A stretch of 64,000 nucleotides of DNA from an uncultured bacterium (GCA_938041455.1 CALITO010000008.1:297965-361964); one strand, 5' to 3'; positions 41,018 to 50,043 are shown, counted from the stretch's first letter. Notes: generated by a model from the letters alone, not told the origin. A program made the numbers and translations.

Positions 41018-42163
41018 TCAATCACCCTCTTTCCAAAGTTGCAAGCTGACAAGCCTCTTTGACCACTTAAGATAATCGGAAAGGTGCCAGGCACCTCCTG
41101 TAGCTAACTCCTCAATCCCGCAGACAGGATTTGCGCAATAAAGGCAAGCTCCATCGCAAGGCAAGGGTTCAAATTTATCTCCCCTTCTTACATAAATTGG
41201 CACATCCATTCCCTCACAATTTTTGGAAGTTGCGAAATATTTGTTCAAGCCCTCTACAATTGGCCTCCCCTCGTATTCTCTACCAGTAAGGGCGAATTCC
41301 ATACAGAGGGCAAAAGTCACCCCCTCTTCCTCACAAATTTTCCTTAATTCCCCGAAGATGTGTCTTCTGTAATCTACCCTTGCGTGAAGAGAATATCCTA
41401 TTTTCTCTTGGAAGAGCTCCCGATAGGCGGGGATAAGTTTTCGGTCTATCCGAGCGAGAAGGGCAAAGACCTCCTTTCTCGTTTTGACCGGTATATCAAC
41501 CACACTTCCTATTATATGCTTTGCTCCCGCTTCTTTAACAACCCTGACAAGCCTCCGCAAATCCAATAGGTTATCGGTTAGGTAAGGGAAGATGGGGTCA
41601 AGGCGGGCGACAGCGTATATTCCTGCTTCCTTCGCTCTTCTGAGGTTATCCAACAAGGTCTCGGTATCCGCTCCACCTGGAACGAGGATTTTTCGCAGAT
41701 TCTCATCCCAGGTCAAAATCGACACTTGAACGAAGGAATGTTTCTGCTGACTTATCAGCTTTAGCACCCCTTGGGGAATTCTGCCTTTGGTTATAACCTC
41801 TATGGGGATATTTCGTTCGGTGAAGATCCGGACGAGTTGTTCCGAGAGATGGAATTTATCCTCCAAAGGTTGGAATGGGTCAGTAACGGGACTGAGGTAT
41901 CCGCAAGCAGCGATGTTCAATTTATCCAGTTGCTTGGCTACAGATTGGGGAAAGTTCTCAAACACAAAGAGTGTTTCCCTATCTCGCCATTCCTCAAAAT
42001 AGCCGGGGAATGTGCGAGTGTAGCAGAAGGGACAAGCATGCTGACAGCCTATGTAGGGGTTGAGAAGGAAGCGCTCGGCAGTGCATTCTCTTCTACCATA
42101 GGGCTTAAGGGGATGCCACCAACCGTGAATCTCCTTAGAAGAATTAACAATCACCAGTTTCAT
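41018..42163 (-). CDS. Radical SAM protein (SplB-like) with C-terminal cysteine cluster
   Basis: About 381 residues from the ATG at 42163; a TTG at 42193 is an alternative, and neither has a clear ribosome binding site. The radical SAM motif is YIGCQHACPFCYTR (Cys40, 44, 47). ISGSVV-like strands and LARLDPIFPYLT fit the SplB/Rv2578c type of radical SAM protein. Near the C-terminus PCDGACLYCANPVC (about 338-352) adds four Cys that could hold a second cluster. The reaction is unknown. A weak TTAATT-17-TAGAAT promoter may lie upstream in the gap 42164-42297. It overlaps the T2SF region closely downstream. Confidence 0.75.
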   Translation of the reverse strand: MKLVIVNSSKEIHGWWHPLKPYGRRECTAERFLLNPYIGCQHACPFCYTRTFPGYFEEWRDRETLFVFENFPQSVAKQLDKLNIAACGYLSPVTDPFQPLEDKFHLSEQLVRIFTERNIPIEVITKGRIPQGVLKLISQQKHSFVQVSILTWDENLRKILVPGGADTETLLDNLRRAKEAGIYAVARLDPIFPYLTDNLLDLRRLVRVVKEAGAKHIIGSVVDIPVKTRKEVFALLARIDRKLIPAYRELFQEKIGYSLHARVDYRRHIFGELRKICEEEGVTFALCMEFALTGREYEGRPIVEGLNKYFATSKNCEGMDVPIYVRRGDKFEPLPCDGACLYCANPVCGIEELATGGAWHLSDYLKWSKRLVSLQLWKEGD

Positions 42164-42297
42164 ATTTAAAGAAAGTTCTTCAGTCCCAAGCAAAGTCTCT
42201 CTGTTTTTTCCTGCTCCATTTTACAACACCATCGTTTCTATTCTAATCCCCTTCTAAAAGAAAATTAACCTATAATTTTGTTGCTATAATGGTGTAA

Positions 42298-42338
42298 TAT
42301 TGTTGGGCGAGAGCCTCAGAGGCTCTCGCCCAACAATA
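42298..42338. repeat. Perfect 20-bp palindrome (hairpin) after htrA
   Basis: TATTGTTGGGCGAGAGCCTC (42298-42317) is followed by a single A and then its exact reverse complement (42319-42338). It begins three bases after the htrA stop on the minus strand. A very stable hairpin would form in RNA from either strand. No T run follows on the minus strand (ATTACACC comes next), and on the plus strand only CTTTT follows, so it is not a textbook intrinsic terminator. It may still end the long ribosomal-to-htrA block, protect its 3' end, or be a mobile repeat. Confidence 0.85.
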
Positions 42339-42341
42339 CTT

Positions 42342-43763
42342 TTAGAAATAAACAGTGACCATTGCTGTGGCAGTTCCTCGCCTTATCCAGATGAATGCCC
42401 TGCCCAGTTTCTTAGCTTCATCTATAGCCTTTCCGAACTCTTCCACACTTCGTATCTCCCGGTTGTTGACTTTAAATATCACATCCCCTCGCCTTATACC
42501 AGCTCTATAGTAGACGCTATCCATCCCAACTTGGGTTACCACGACCCCTTGCAAATGGGCAGGGATGCGATATGTTTCCCTTAAATCGGGCGTTAGAGCC
42601 TCTACTCTTATACCCTCTTCCTCCCTAAGCTGAGCAACTTCGGTGCTTTCCTCCTGGGAACCTATGATAACGGGAACCTTTATTTCCTTTTTATCTCTTA
42701 TTACCGTCAAGACAACCTTTGTGCCAGGAGTAGTTAAGGAGATTGCTTCCACAAGGTCGCCATCATTATGTATCGCTTTATCATCAACGTAGGTTATGAT
42801 GTCACCCTCCTTAAGGCCAGCCTTATCGGCGGGTGTATTAGGCTCAACCTGCACGACCAAAGCCCCCTCGCCTACGCCATATACTTCTTCCATATCTGGT
42901 ATAACGCTCTGGATTCTAACCCCTAGGTATCCTCTGGTGACCTTTCCCTTACGAAGTTGAGGGAGAAGTTTTTTGGCTACATCTATGGGAATGGCAAAAC
43001 CTACTCCCACATTCCCCGGAACGGGGGAGGCAATAGCTACATTAATTCCTATAACTTCCCCTCTTAGGTTTACGAGTGGTCCGCCGCTATTGCCCGGGTT
43101 GAGCGCCGCATCAGTTTGGATGAGATTCACATAGGATTTTTCCTCAACTACTTGGCTTCGGTTCAGGGCGGATATAATTCCTACTGTCATACTTTGACCT
43201 ACACCGAAAGGATTACCAAAAGCAGCTACGATTTGTCCCACTTGCAAATCGGAGGAAGAACCCAGAGTAGCTGGTTGAAGTGGTTCCTTAAGGTTCTCTA
43301 TCTTCACCAGGGCGAGGTCACTTCTGCTGTCTCTTCCTATCACCTTTGCTTTGTAGGAAGCGCCCCTGTGAGTTATAACCATAACTTCATCGAACCCCTC
43401 CACTACATGGGCATTGGTAAGGATATGCCCTGCAGTGTCAATGATGAAGCCAGAGCCGAGCGTAGTCCTTCGGAAAACCTGCTCCCGAGGGAAACTAGGG
43501 AATTCAAATTCTCTGAAGAAGCGACGGAAGAAGGGATCCCTCTGGAACTCCTCAAATGGCGAAGGCAAGGAGACCTTCTCCGTCTTCTCCGCACTTATGT
43601 TGACCACTGAAGGCTCCACCCTCTTCGCTATCTCTATGAAACCTTTTTGGAGCTCCTCCAAAGGAGTTGGCACCTGGGGTCTGCTTTGGAGCTCCAGTGG
43701 GTAAAGAATTAGGGAGAGCGCAATTAAAGCCCCGATCACAATAAGGACTATTCTCCATCGCAT
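42342..43763 (-). CDS. HtrA/DegP-family serine protease with two PDZ domains
   Basis: A 473-residue envelope protease. One N-terminal hydrophobic helix (about 5-21) anchors or exports it. The trypsin-like domain (about 95-265) has the triad His119 (LTNAHVV), Asp149 (SDLALVKI) and Ser226 (NPGNSGGPL). Two PDZ domains follow (about 280-370, with YLGVRIQSV, and 380-465). It should degrade or refold damaged exported proteins. GAGGTGA lies eight bases before the ATG. The gene follows the alpha/beta hydrolase after 3 bases, and its stop is 3 bases from a perfect palindrome. Confidence 0.93.
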   Translation of the reverse strand: MRWRIVLIVIGALIALSLILYPLELQSRPQVPTPLEELQKGFIEIAKRVEPSVVNISAEKTEKVSLPSPFEEFQRDPFFRRFFREFEFPSFPREQVFRRTTLGSGFIIDTAGHILTNAHVVEGFDEVMVITHRGASYKAKVIGRDSRSDLALVKIENLKEPLQPATLGSSSDLQVGQIVAAFGNPFGVGQSMTVGIISALNRSQVVEEKSYVNLIQTDAALNPGNSGGPLVNLRGEVIGINVAIASPVPGNVGVGFAIPIDVAKKLLPQLRKGKVTRGYLGVRIQSVIPDMEEVYGVGEGALVVQVEPNTPADKAGLKEGDIITYVDDKAIHNDGDLVEAISLTTPGTKVVLTVIRDKKEIKVPVIIGSQEESTEVAQLREEEGIRVEALTPDLRETYRIPAHLQGVVVTQVGMDSVYYRAGIRRGDVIFKVNNREIRSVEEFGKAIDEAKKLGRAFIWIRRGTATAMVTVYF

Positions 43764-43766
43764 ATT

Positions 43767-44663
43767 TCAATTCACCTCTTTCTCTTTGTTTTCTGTTATA
43801 AATTTTAACACTTTTCGCAATATTTTGTCCTTGATTAACAGAACACCGTAGTGCCCACTCCAAAGCCACTCCACCTGGGGTTCCCCCATTGCTTTCCACA
43901 AACTATAAGAGGAGTTATAGGGAACGACTATGTCTAACCTACCATTCACCATCAAGACGGGACGAGGAGGGATTAGAGGGGCATACTTAAGGGGGTCAAC
44001 ATCCTCAAGCACTTTCATCTCTTCTTCGCTCCATTTATGAGATTTAAGGCCGAAGACAATGCTGTGAGGAATGAGCAGGGAGAAATTACCACCCCCCATT
44101 ATAAAAGCCCCCAACCCTACTCGCTCATCAACGGCCATGGCTAACACACCCACTATAGCTCCTAAGCTTAAGCCAATTATTGATACTTTCTCACCCTTAT
44201 CACACCATAGGTCGAGAAATCTTCTCACATCGTCCACGCTCTGAACGAGTGTTTCTCTCATTGTTGTAGGATTAGCTAAAAAGCCCCACCCCCTTTCCAA
44301 ACCTATTGGGCGTCTTTCAAGATGGTAGGGCATAACCAGGGCCGCGCTTTCATAACCAAACTGGGCAAACCTTCTACATATTTCCTTTTCAAGCTCGAGG
44401 TTTTTCGTCCCCAAGGTATGAAGCACTAATACCTTACCCTGCGGCCTGGGAGGAGAAAAGAGATAAACAACTACCCGGTTATTTTCCTCCCACTTTGTAA
44501 CGAAGGGACTCCTAAAATTCCATTTGAAAATGAGGAAATCTTTCCTCGTCTCCAACATCTTCTTCTCTACTGTTATCTCTTCCTTAGGATATTGGAAAGG
44601 GTTGGTATTCAAAATAATAGACGCAAAAAAGAGGGGAAAAGTTTTCCAGAAAAGGTTCAACAT
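43767..44663 (-). CDS. Exported alpha/beta hydrolase
   Basis: A 298-residue alpha/beta-fold hydrolase. The N-terminus MLNLFWKTFPLFFASIIL looks like a signal peptide. The nucleophile elbow is GLSLGAI, the acid is in VNGRLDIVVP and the His in WSGHYGV, a complete Ser-Asp-His triad. An esterase acting on acylated glycans or lipids is plausible, given the secreted enzymes elsewhere, but the substrate is unknown. AAGGA lies directly against the ATG, an unusually close spacing. It is between NlpC/P60 and htrA. Confidence 0.75.
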   Translation of the reverse strand: MLNLFWKTFPLFFASIILNTNPFQYPKEEITVEKKMLETRKDFLIFKWNFRSPFVTKWEENNRVVVYLFSPPRPQGKVLVLHTLGTKNLELEKEICRRFAQFGYESAALVMPYHLERRPIGLERGWGFLANPTTMRETLVQSVDDVRRFLDLWCDKGEKVSIIGLSLGAIVGVLAMAVDERVGLGAFIMGGGNFSLLIPHSIVFGLKSHKWSEEEMKVLEDVDPLKYAPLIPPRPVLMVNGRLDIVVPYNSSYSLWKAMGEPQVEWLWSGHYGVLLIKDKILRKVLKFITENKEKEVN

Positions 44664-44685
44664 TCCTTCTTAGCGGTGAGGGCAA

Positions 44686-45483
44686 TTAAAGTCTTCTCGC
44701 TTCCACGAAAATCTTCCACCACCTTGGGTCATATATATTGTCTATACTCACCCCACCCTTTGAGCGGGCGGAATGAATGAATAGCCCATTCCCCAAATAT
44801 ATTCCCGTATGGTCTATCCTCCCATTTTTGTCGGCGAAATAAAGCCTATCCCCTATAGACAATTGCTCAAATGATACCGCCTTGCCTATCTTGGCTTGTT
44901 CACTGGCGGAGCGAGGAAGACGCACTCCCTCTAAAGCAAAGACCTTCTGCACAAAGCCAGAACAATCCATCCCTCGCGAAGTAATTCCTCCCCATCTATA
45001 AGGCACACCAAGGAAACCCATAGCAGTTTTCGCTATTCTTTCTCCAAGCGAAGTTTTATTAATTTGAGGGGGAGAATTAGGGTTGAAATTTTGGGGCATA
45101 TAAAGAATAACATTGCTTACATTGGGAATCCTTTTAGTATGGCTTTTTCTTATCCAACCTAAAGAACCATCTATCATTATTACCCCTAACCACTCGTCCT
45201 TTTCCTCCTTCACCGCAAGGAATAAATCTTTAGGACACTTATAGTAAAGGGTGGAGCCAGGGCAAGGTGCGGATAAAACCTCTGCTCCTTCCTTGACAAC
45301 AGAGACAATCCATATCTTTTGTATATTTTTGTCTTTTTCCTCCTTTTGGGGGAGGGTTAGAGTAATAACTAATCGCTCAGAGAAGGCAAAACCTGTAAAG
45401 AGTAGGAAAATAAAAAAGAAGAAAAAGCATGCAGGATTAGCGTTTGGAGTATTGGAAGCCCCGCCGCGCTCTGTGGCGCCCAT
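44686..45483 (-). CDS. NlpC/P60 cell-wall peptidase with SH3-like domain
   Basis: 265 residues. A hydrophobic export segment with a run of Phe (about 19-34) is preceded by an unusually long neutral N-terminus. An SH3-like domain (about 57-113) is followed by the NlpC/P60 domain (about 146-262) with Cys174 (MDCSGFV), His225 (DHTGIYLG) and His237 as triad. It should cut peptide bonds in peptidoglycan stems. The only available start lies inside rpsI: the first 47 bases are read in another frame over the end of the S9 gene, and no later ATG, GTG or TTG precedes the signal segment. Confidence 0.82.
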   Translation of the reverse strand: MGATERGGASNTPNANPACFFFFFIFLLFTGFAFSERLVITLTLPQKEEKDKNIQKIWIVSVVKEGAEVLSAPCPGSTLYYKCPKDLFLAVKEEKDEWLGVIMIDGSLGWIRKSHTKRIPNVSNVILYMPQNFNPNSPPQINKTSLGERIAKTAMGFLGVPYRWGGITSRGMDCSGFVQKVFALEGVRLPRSASEQAKIGKAVSFEQLSIGDRLYFADKNGRIDHTGIYLGNGLFIHSARSKGGVSIDNIYDPRWWKIFVEARRL

Positions 45484-45844
45484 ATTTTTTTCGCTCCTTT
45501 ACTCGGGGGTCCCTAGTAAGAAGCCCCGCTTCCTTTAACGCTTCCCGAAAGGAGGGATTTACACGAAGTAGAGCTCGGGCGATACCATGCCTCACCGCTG
45601 CTATCTGGGCGGATATTCCTCCACCTTCAGTTTTAGCCATAACCCCAAATTTCTCCAAGGTGTTAGTTAGCAAGAGGGGTTGTTTGACCATTACCCCCCA
45701 TACTTTCCTTCCTCCTATGAATTCCTCCAGCGGTTTATTATTTATCACTATCTTCCCCCCACCATCCGGAATTAGCCACACTTTGGCGGTAGAAGTTTTC
45801 CTATGCCCTGTTGCATAATAATCCATAGAGAGCTTTAGTTCCAT
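45437..45844 (-). CDS. rpsI: 30S ribosomal protein S9
   Basis: 135 residues. YYATGHRKTSTAKVWL near the start and the C-terminal RHRARRGFQYSKR, whose end reaches the P-site tRNA, are diagnostic. GGAGGT lies nine bases before the ATG. It follows rplM by 2 bases, the standard L13-S9 pair, and its last 47 bases overlap the NlpC/P60 gene. A few extra residues precede the usual family start. Confidence 0.97.
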   Translation of the reverse strand: MELKLSMDYYATGHRKTSTAKVWLIPDGGGKIVINNKPLEEFIGGRKVWGVMVKQPLLLTNTLEKFGVMAKTEGGGISAQIAAVRHGIARALLRVNPSFREALKEAGLLTRDPRVKERKKYGRHRARRGFQYSKR

Positions 45845-45846
45845 TC

Positions 45847-46287
45847 TTAGCTACCTCCTTGAGGATTGATTATTTGGAGGTTTTGAGCGGTATGGGGATG
45901 CTCGCTCCCCCGATAAATCCTCAATCTTCTAAGTCTTCTATCTCTTAAGCGATTCTTAGGGAGCATCCCTTTTACAGCGAGGTAGAGCACCTTTTCCGGC
46001 TGCTCCTCCAAAAGCTGTCTTAAGGACTTATGCTTCAACCCCCCCAAATATCCTGTGTGCCAGTAATAAATTTTACTATCCAATTTCTTGCCCGTCACCC
46101 TTATTTTCTCCGCATTGATAACGATGACACCGTCCCCTACATCTACACTCGGAGTGTAAATAGGCTTTTGTTTTCCCATAAGCAAGCGGGCTATAAAAGC
46201 AGCAAGTCGCCCAAGGGTCTGCCCTTGAGCATCTATCAAATACCATCGCCTCTCTATTTCCTTTTCTTTAGGTACAAAGGTGTGCAT
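45847..46287 (-). CDS. rplM: 50S ribosomal protein L13
   Basis: 146 residues with RRWYLIDAQGQTLGRLA, VDVGDGVIVINAEKIRVTG, YWHTGYLGGLK and KGMLPKNRLRD, all typical of L13, an early assembly protein of the large subunit. GGAGG lies upstream of the ATG, and the gene starts 3 bases after truA. It forms the L13-S9 pair with rpsI. Confidence 0.97.
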   Translation of the reverse strand: MHTFVPKEKEIERRWYLIDAQGQTLGRLAAFIARLLMGKQKPIYTPSVDVGDGVIVINAEKIRVTGKKLDSKIYYWHTGYLGGLKHKSLRQLLEEQPEKVLYLAVKGMLPKNRLRDRRLRRLRIYRGSEHPHTAQNLQIINPQGGS

Positions 46288-46290
46288 CTC

Positions 46291-47037
46291 TTACGCCTCC
46301 TTAAAGGAAGACCTCTTGTATCGCACTTTCCACAAGAATAACCCCTGAGGGGCAACTGCAAAGTTTCTCGCATCTATTCTTGTTTCCAATGCTTCTTTAA
46401 TCGTAGTAGAGGGCACCTTTTCTCTGCCAACTTGGAGGAGTAGCCCCACAATGTTGCGGACCATTCCTTTTAGAAAAGCATTCGCCTCTATGCTGAAGAT
46501 AATTATATCCTTCTTTTTCTTAATGTCCAGATTAAGCAAGTTCCTCACGGTGTTTCCCCTTTCCGAGGTAAAAGCTGAGAAATTATATGTTCCCATTAAC
46601 TGCTTACCAGCTTCTCTCATTAGCTCTAAGTCCAGTGGCTTGGGATAGACGAGGGCGAATCGGGCGAGGAAAGGGGAGATAATTTCTTTATTTATGAGGA
46701 AGTATTTATAAGTTCGGCTGATGGCAGAGAAGCGAGCGTGAAAGCATATATCCGCTTCTTTTGCCCAAATAACCCTGATTGTAGGTGGTAGATGGTCATT
46801 CAAAATGCGAGGAAATCGCTCCTTAGGAATGGGGGAAGCGGTGAGGAAGTTCACCACTTGTTCTTTTGCGTGCACGCCTGCATCGGTACGCGAGGCTCCC
46901 TTTATTTTTATGGGTTCTCCTAAAATAGCCCTCAACTTTTCCTCTATCTCTCCCTGGATGGTTGGCAATCCTTTTTGCTTCTGAAAACCAGCGAAATCTG
47001 TTCCATCATAACTTATCCCTAAGACAATATTACGCAT
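46291..47037 (-). CDS. truA: tRNA pseudouridine(38-40) synthase TruA
   Basis: 248 residues. GISYDGTDFAGFQKQ at the start and ASRTDAGVHAKEQV with the catalytic Asp (about residue 52) identify TruA, which makes pseudouridine at positions 38-40 of tRNA anticodon arms. Length is normal. It lies between rplQ and rplM, as in many bacteria. No clear Shine-Dalgarno sequence precedes the ATG. Confidence 0.95.
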   Translation of the reverse strand: MRNIVLGISYDGTDFAGFQKQKGLPTIQGEIEEKLRAILGEPIKIKGASRTDAGVHAKEQVVNFLTASPIPKERFPRILNDHLPPTIRVIWAKEADICFHARFSAISRTYKYFLINKEIISPFLARFALVYPKPLDLELMREAGKQLMGTYNFSAFTSERGNTVRNLLNLDIKKKKDIIIFSIEANAFLKGMVRNIVGLLLQVGREKVPSTTIKEALETRIDARNFAVAPQGLFLWKVRYKRSSFKEA

Positions 47038-47051
47038 ACATAGGGCATTTT

Positions 47052-47405
47052 TTACTGGATAAGAGCAAGCAGAGCCATCTCAGTATGGTCTCCTCTACGA
47101 TATCCCAGCCTCGTTATCCTTACATAACCACCCTGCCTATCCCCTACTTGGGGAACAACCTCTTGGAACAAGCGCTTCACAAGAGTTTCATCCTGCAATA
47201 TACGGAAAGCCTTACGTCTTGAAAATAAGCTGTCCTCCTTCGCTAAAGTGATCAGTTTCTCCACTATCTTCCTCGCTTCCTTAGCCCTTGTAAGAGTTGT
47301 TTCTATTTGTCCTCTCGCTATAACTTCCCTCACCAGAGAGCGCAATATAGCTAACCTCTGGTCGGTGGGTTTAGATAATTTCTTATGCCCCTTTTTATGT
47401 TTCAT
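47052..47405 (-). CDS. rplQ: 50S ribosomal protein L17
   Basis: 117 residues beginning MKHKKGHKKLSKPTDQR, with AILRSLVREVIARGQIETTL and the C-terminal GGYVRITRLGYRRGD of L17. The ATG overlaps the rpoA stop (ATGA), the usual alpha operon order. It sits by the exit tunnel of the large subunit. Confidence 0.97.
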   Translation of the reverse strand: MKHKKGHKKLSKPTDQRLAILRSLVREVIARGQIETTLTRAKEARKIVEKLITLAKEDSLFSRRKAFRILQDETLVKRLFQEVVPQVGDRQGGYVRITRLGYRRGDHTEMALLALIQ

Positions 47406-48481
47406 TGCTCTTCCTCCTTAGCAAGAGAAAAACCCATCTCACTAAGACGTTCCTTAAGCTGCTCTAAACTTTTCCTACCGAGGTTGCGTAGGGAAAGAAG
47501 TTTTTTTTCGGTCAGGGAAAGAAGTTCCCTGAGAGTGGTTACCCCTTCATTTAAGAGAGCGTGAACTGCTCTAATAGGCAGGTCCAAATCTTCCAAATTT
47601 GCGCTCAAAAGTTCCTCTTTGTCCGGTTCTATCTTAACATCTACGGGATCGTTTCTTTCCGCTCCTTGGGGCACCGCAATGATGGGTTTGTTCTCGTCTT
47701 CCTCCACCGTGGGGTTTATCTGGAAATATCTGGAAAGTATGGAGAAAGCCTTTCCCAGGGCCTCCGAGGGGGTGATTGCCCCATTAGTGGTTATCTCCAA
47801 AGTTAATTTCTCTAAGTTTGGCCTTTCCCTGTAAGGGGTAATTACAGCGAGTTCTCCCAAATATTCCTGCCCCGTAGATTTCTCCTCCTCCATTTCCCAC
47901 CCGGAAAAGTAGCAAGCTTCCACATAATAAGCTACTTTCTTAACAGGGGTAAAAATAGCGGTTAGGGGAAGGAAACCAAGTTGCGTTTTAGCTTCTCGAA
48001 CGCTGGCTAATTGAAAACCCTTGCCCATTTCCACTTTCATATCCATCCGGAGCCTCGCCTCCGCTTCTGTCAAAGTAGCTATGTGGTGCTCGGGATTAGC
48101 GATTTCCAACTCGGGAGGGGTTTTGATATCCGCTGCTACAACCTCGCCCTCACCTTGAACATCTAGATGCATAGTGAGCACCTTTTTGAAAGGGCGTAGT
48201 GGTCTTATAGCTACTTCTTTCAAGTTTAAGAGTATGATTGTTACATCCTCCAGGACATTTGGGATAGTAGCCAAGGGATGATATATTCCCTCTATTCGCA
48301 CCTCTGTAATAGCAGCTCCCTCTATCTGGGAGAGGAGAACCCGTCTCAAGGCGGAGCCAATAGTATGACCTACCCCCTGCTCCAGAGGATACACAAGAAA
48401 TTTCCCTTCCCTTTTATCTTCCTTTAGAACGAATATCCTCGGGTTTGTCTCTTCCTCTTTTTTCACTGATGCCAATGCCAT
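47402..48481 (-). CDS. rpoA: RNA polymerase alpha subunit
   Basis: 359 residues, slightly longer than the usual 315-335. The N-terminal dimerisation domain has LEQGVGHTIGSALRRVLLS, and the C-terminal domain (about 285-350) that contacts UP elements and activators has VHALLNEGVTTLREL and LRNLGRKSLEQLKERL. GGAGGTG lies eight bases before the ATG. It follows rpsD and is coupled to rplQ. Confidence 0.97.
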   Translation of the reverse strand: MALASVKKEEETNPRIFVLKEDKREGKFLVYPLEQGVGHTIGSALRRVLLSQIEGAAITEVRIEGIYHPLATIPNVLEDVTIILLNLKEVAIRPLRPFKKVLTMHLDVQGEGEVVAADIKTPPELEIANPEHHIATLTEAEARLRMDMKVEMGKGFQLASVREAKTQLGFLPLTAIFTPVKKVAYYVEACYFSGWEMEEEKSTGQEYLGELAVITPYRERPNLEKLTLEITTNGAITPSEALGKAFSILSRYFQINPTVEEDENKPIIAVPQGAERNDPVDVKIEPDKEELLSANLEDLDLPIRAVHALLNEGVTTLRELLSLTEKKLLSLRNLGRKSLEQLKERLSEMGFSLAKEEEQ

Positions 48482-48500
48482 TCACTCAACACCTCCGATT

Positions 48501-49127
48501 TCACCGGGAATAGAACTCCACTATCAATTGTTCATTTAAGGGAACTTCTATATCCCCCGGTATAGGCAAGCCTATCATTTTCCCTTCCAGTTTCTCCTCG
48601 TTCAACTCCAACCAAGAAGGACACCTACCTCCTTTTTTGGCTACTTCCTCTTTAATCCAGGGCACACAGGGAGAACCTGTTTTAACTCTTATAACATCTC
48701 CTATGTCTACCTCGTAACTTGGGATGTCGACGACTCTATCATTTACCATTATATGCCCGTGAGTAACGAGTTGGCGGGCTTGCTTTCTTGAGGGGGCAAA
48801 GCCTAATCTATAGATCACCGAATCAAGGCGTCTTTCTAATAAAATGAGGAGATTTTCTCCACTCCTTCCCTTCATCTTCCCTGCTCTTTCTACATAACGT
48901 TTGAACTGGGTTTCCGTAAGCCAGTACATTCTTTTGGCTTTCTGTTTTTCCCTGAACCTTAATCCGTAATCTTTCAATTTCGATACGCGAGTTTGTCCAT
49001 GCATACCAGGGGGGTAATTTTTTCTCTCTAAGGAACATTTAGCGGTATAACATCTATCCCCTTTCAAGAATAGTTTCATACCTTCCCTTCTACATAATCT
49101 ACAACGAGGGCCCGTGTATAAACTCAT
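48501..49127 (-). CDS. rpsD: 30S ribosomal protein S4 (zinc-binding form)
   Basis: 208 residues from the ATG at 49127; AAGGGTG six to seven bases upstream favours it over a GTG at 49136 that overlaps that site. Cys9, 12, 26 and 31 near the N-terminus form the zinc site of the C+ type of S4. The S4 RNA-binding region is LDSVIYRLGFAPSRKQARQL with VNDRVVDIPSY. It nucleates 30S assembly and often represses its own operon. Confidence 0.96.
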   Translation of the reverse strand: MSLYTGPRCRLCRREGMKLFLKGDRCYTAKCSLERKNYPPGMHGQTRVSKLKDYGLRFREKQKAKRMYWLTETQFKRYVERAGKMKGRSGENLLILLERRLDSVIYRLGFAPSRKQARQLVTHGHIMVNDRVVDIPSYEVDIGDVIRVKTGSPCVPWIKEEVAKKGGRCPSWLELNEEKLEGKMIGLPIPGDIEVPLNEQLIVEFYSR

Positions 49128-49139
49128 ATTAGTCACCCT

Positions 49140-49523
49140 TCACACTCTTCTTCTTTTAGGGGGGCGGCAGCCATTATGTGGGACAGGCGTTACATCCTTT
49201 ATGATGTTTATCTCCAAGCCCGCCGCTTGAAGAGCTCGGATAGCTGTTTCCCTGCCCTGTCCAGTGCCTTTCACTAACACATCTACTCTACGCACGCCCA
49301 TCTCCATCGCTTTTTTAGCGGCGGCGTCAGCGGCCAGCTGAGCAGCATAAGGTGTGCCCTTTCTCGTGCCCTTTAATCCCACTGTGCCACCACTACTCCA
49401 GCAGAGAACATTGCCTTCCTTGTCAGTTATAGAAATTATCGTGTTATTGAAAGTAGCTTTTATATGAGCCACGGCGTGGGATGTCGCCCTTCTTTCCTTA
49501 ATTTTTACCTTTTTCCTTGCCAT
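49140..49523 (-). CDS. rpsK: 30S ribosomal protein S11
   Basis: 127 residues. [30 protein letters not shown] and the C-terminal [18 protein letters not shown] are diagnostic of S11, which lines the platform of the 30S subunit. Normal length, ATG start, and the standard place between rpsM and rpsD. Confidence 0.97.
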   Translation of the reverse strand: MARKKVKIKERRATSHAVAHIKATFNNTIISITDKEGNVLCWSSGGTVGLKGTRKGTPYAAQLAADAAAKKAMEMGVRRVDVLVKGTGQGRETAIRALQAAGLEINIIKDVTPVPHNGCRPPKRRRV

Positions 49524-49540
49524 AATTTATACCTCCTAAT

Positions 49541-49906
49541 TTATCTTCTTACACCTATACGAGCACGGGGACCTTTTCTTGTGCGAGCGTTAGTACGGGT
49601 CCTTTGCCCTCTCACAGGCAGTCCAACCTTATGTCTTAGTCCCCGATAGCAACCTATTTCCATCAGCCTGCGAATGTTAGAAGCAATCTCCCTTCTTAAG
49701 TCACCCTCTACTTTGTAGCGGGTCTCTATAATGTTGTTCAGTCGCGCTACCTCCTCATCAAGCAGGTCCCTTACCTTCACATTGGGGGCTATTCCCGCTT
49801 CCTCCAGAATCTTCTTGCTCAAAGATTTTCCAATGCCGTAAATATAAGTAAGGGCAATCCATATATTCTTATCTCTCGGTAAATCAACACCTGCTATTCT
49901 TGCCAT
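49541..49906 (-). CDS. rpsM: 30S ribosomal protein S13
   Basis: 121 residues starting [19 protein letters not shown], with [17 protein letters not shown] and the basic C-terminal tail [16 protein letters not shown] that touches the tRNAs. AAAGGGA lies directly before the ATG, and the gene starts 6 bases after rpmJ. Normal alpha operon position. Confidence 0.97.
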   Translation of the reverse strand: MARIAGVDLPRDKNIWIALTYIYGIGKSLSKKILEEAGIAPNVKVRDLLDEEVARLNNIIETRYKVEGDLRREIASNIRRLMEIGCYRGLRHKVGLPVRGQRTRTNARTRKGPRARIGVRR

Positions 49907-49912
49907 TCCCTT

Positions 49913-50029
49913 TCACCTTCCTTGTCTTTGCTTATGTTTGGGGTTAGAGCAAATGACCATTACTCTGCCCCTTCTTCTTATTATTTTGCACTTATTGCAA
50001 ATTCTCTTTACAGAAGGACGCACCTTCAT
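49913..50029 (-). CDS. rpmJ: 50S ribosomal protein L36
   Basis: A 38-residue gene. It starts [19 protein letters not shown] and ends with [12 protein letters not shown]. The three Cys (11, 14, 27) and His32 form the zinc ribbon of the C+ type of L36. It lies in its usual place between infA and rpsM. Confidence 0.96.
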   Translation of the reverse strand: MKVRPSVKRICNKCKIIRRRGRVMVICSNPKHKQRQGR

Positions 50030-50043
50030 TTTATGCTTTCACC

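Noticed and set aside
42298..42338. Classical rho-independent terminator
   Set aside because: The stem is perfect, but on the htrA strand it is followed by ATTACACC and not by a T run, so I list it as a palindrome with unknown role.
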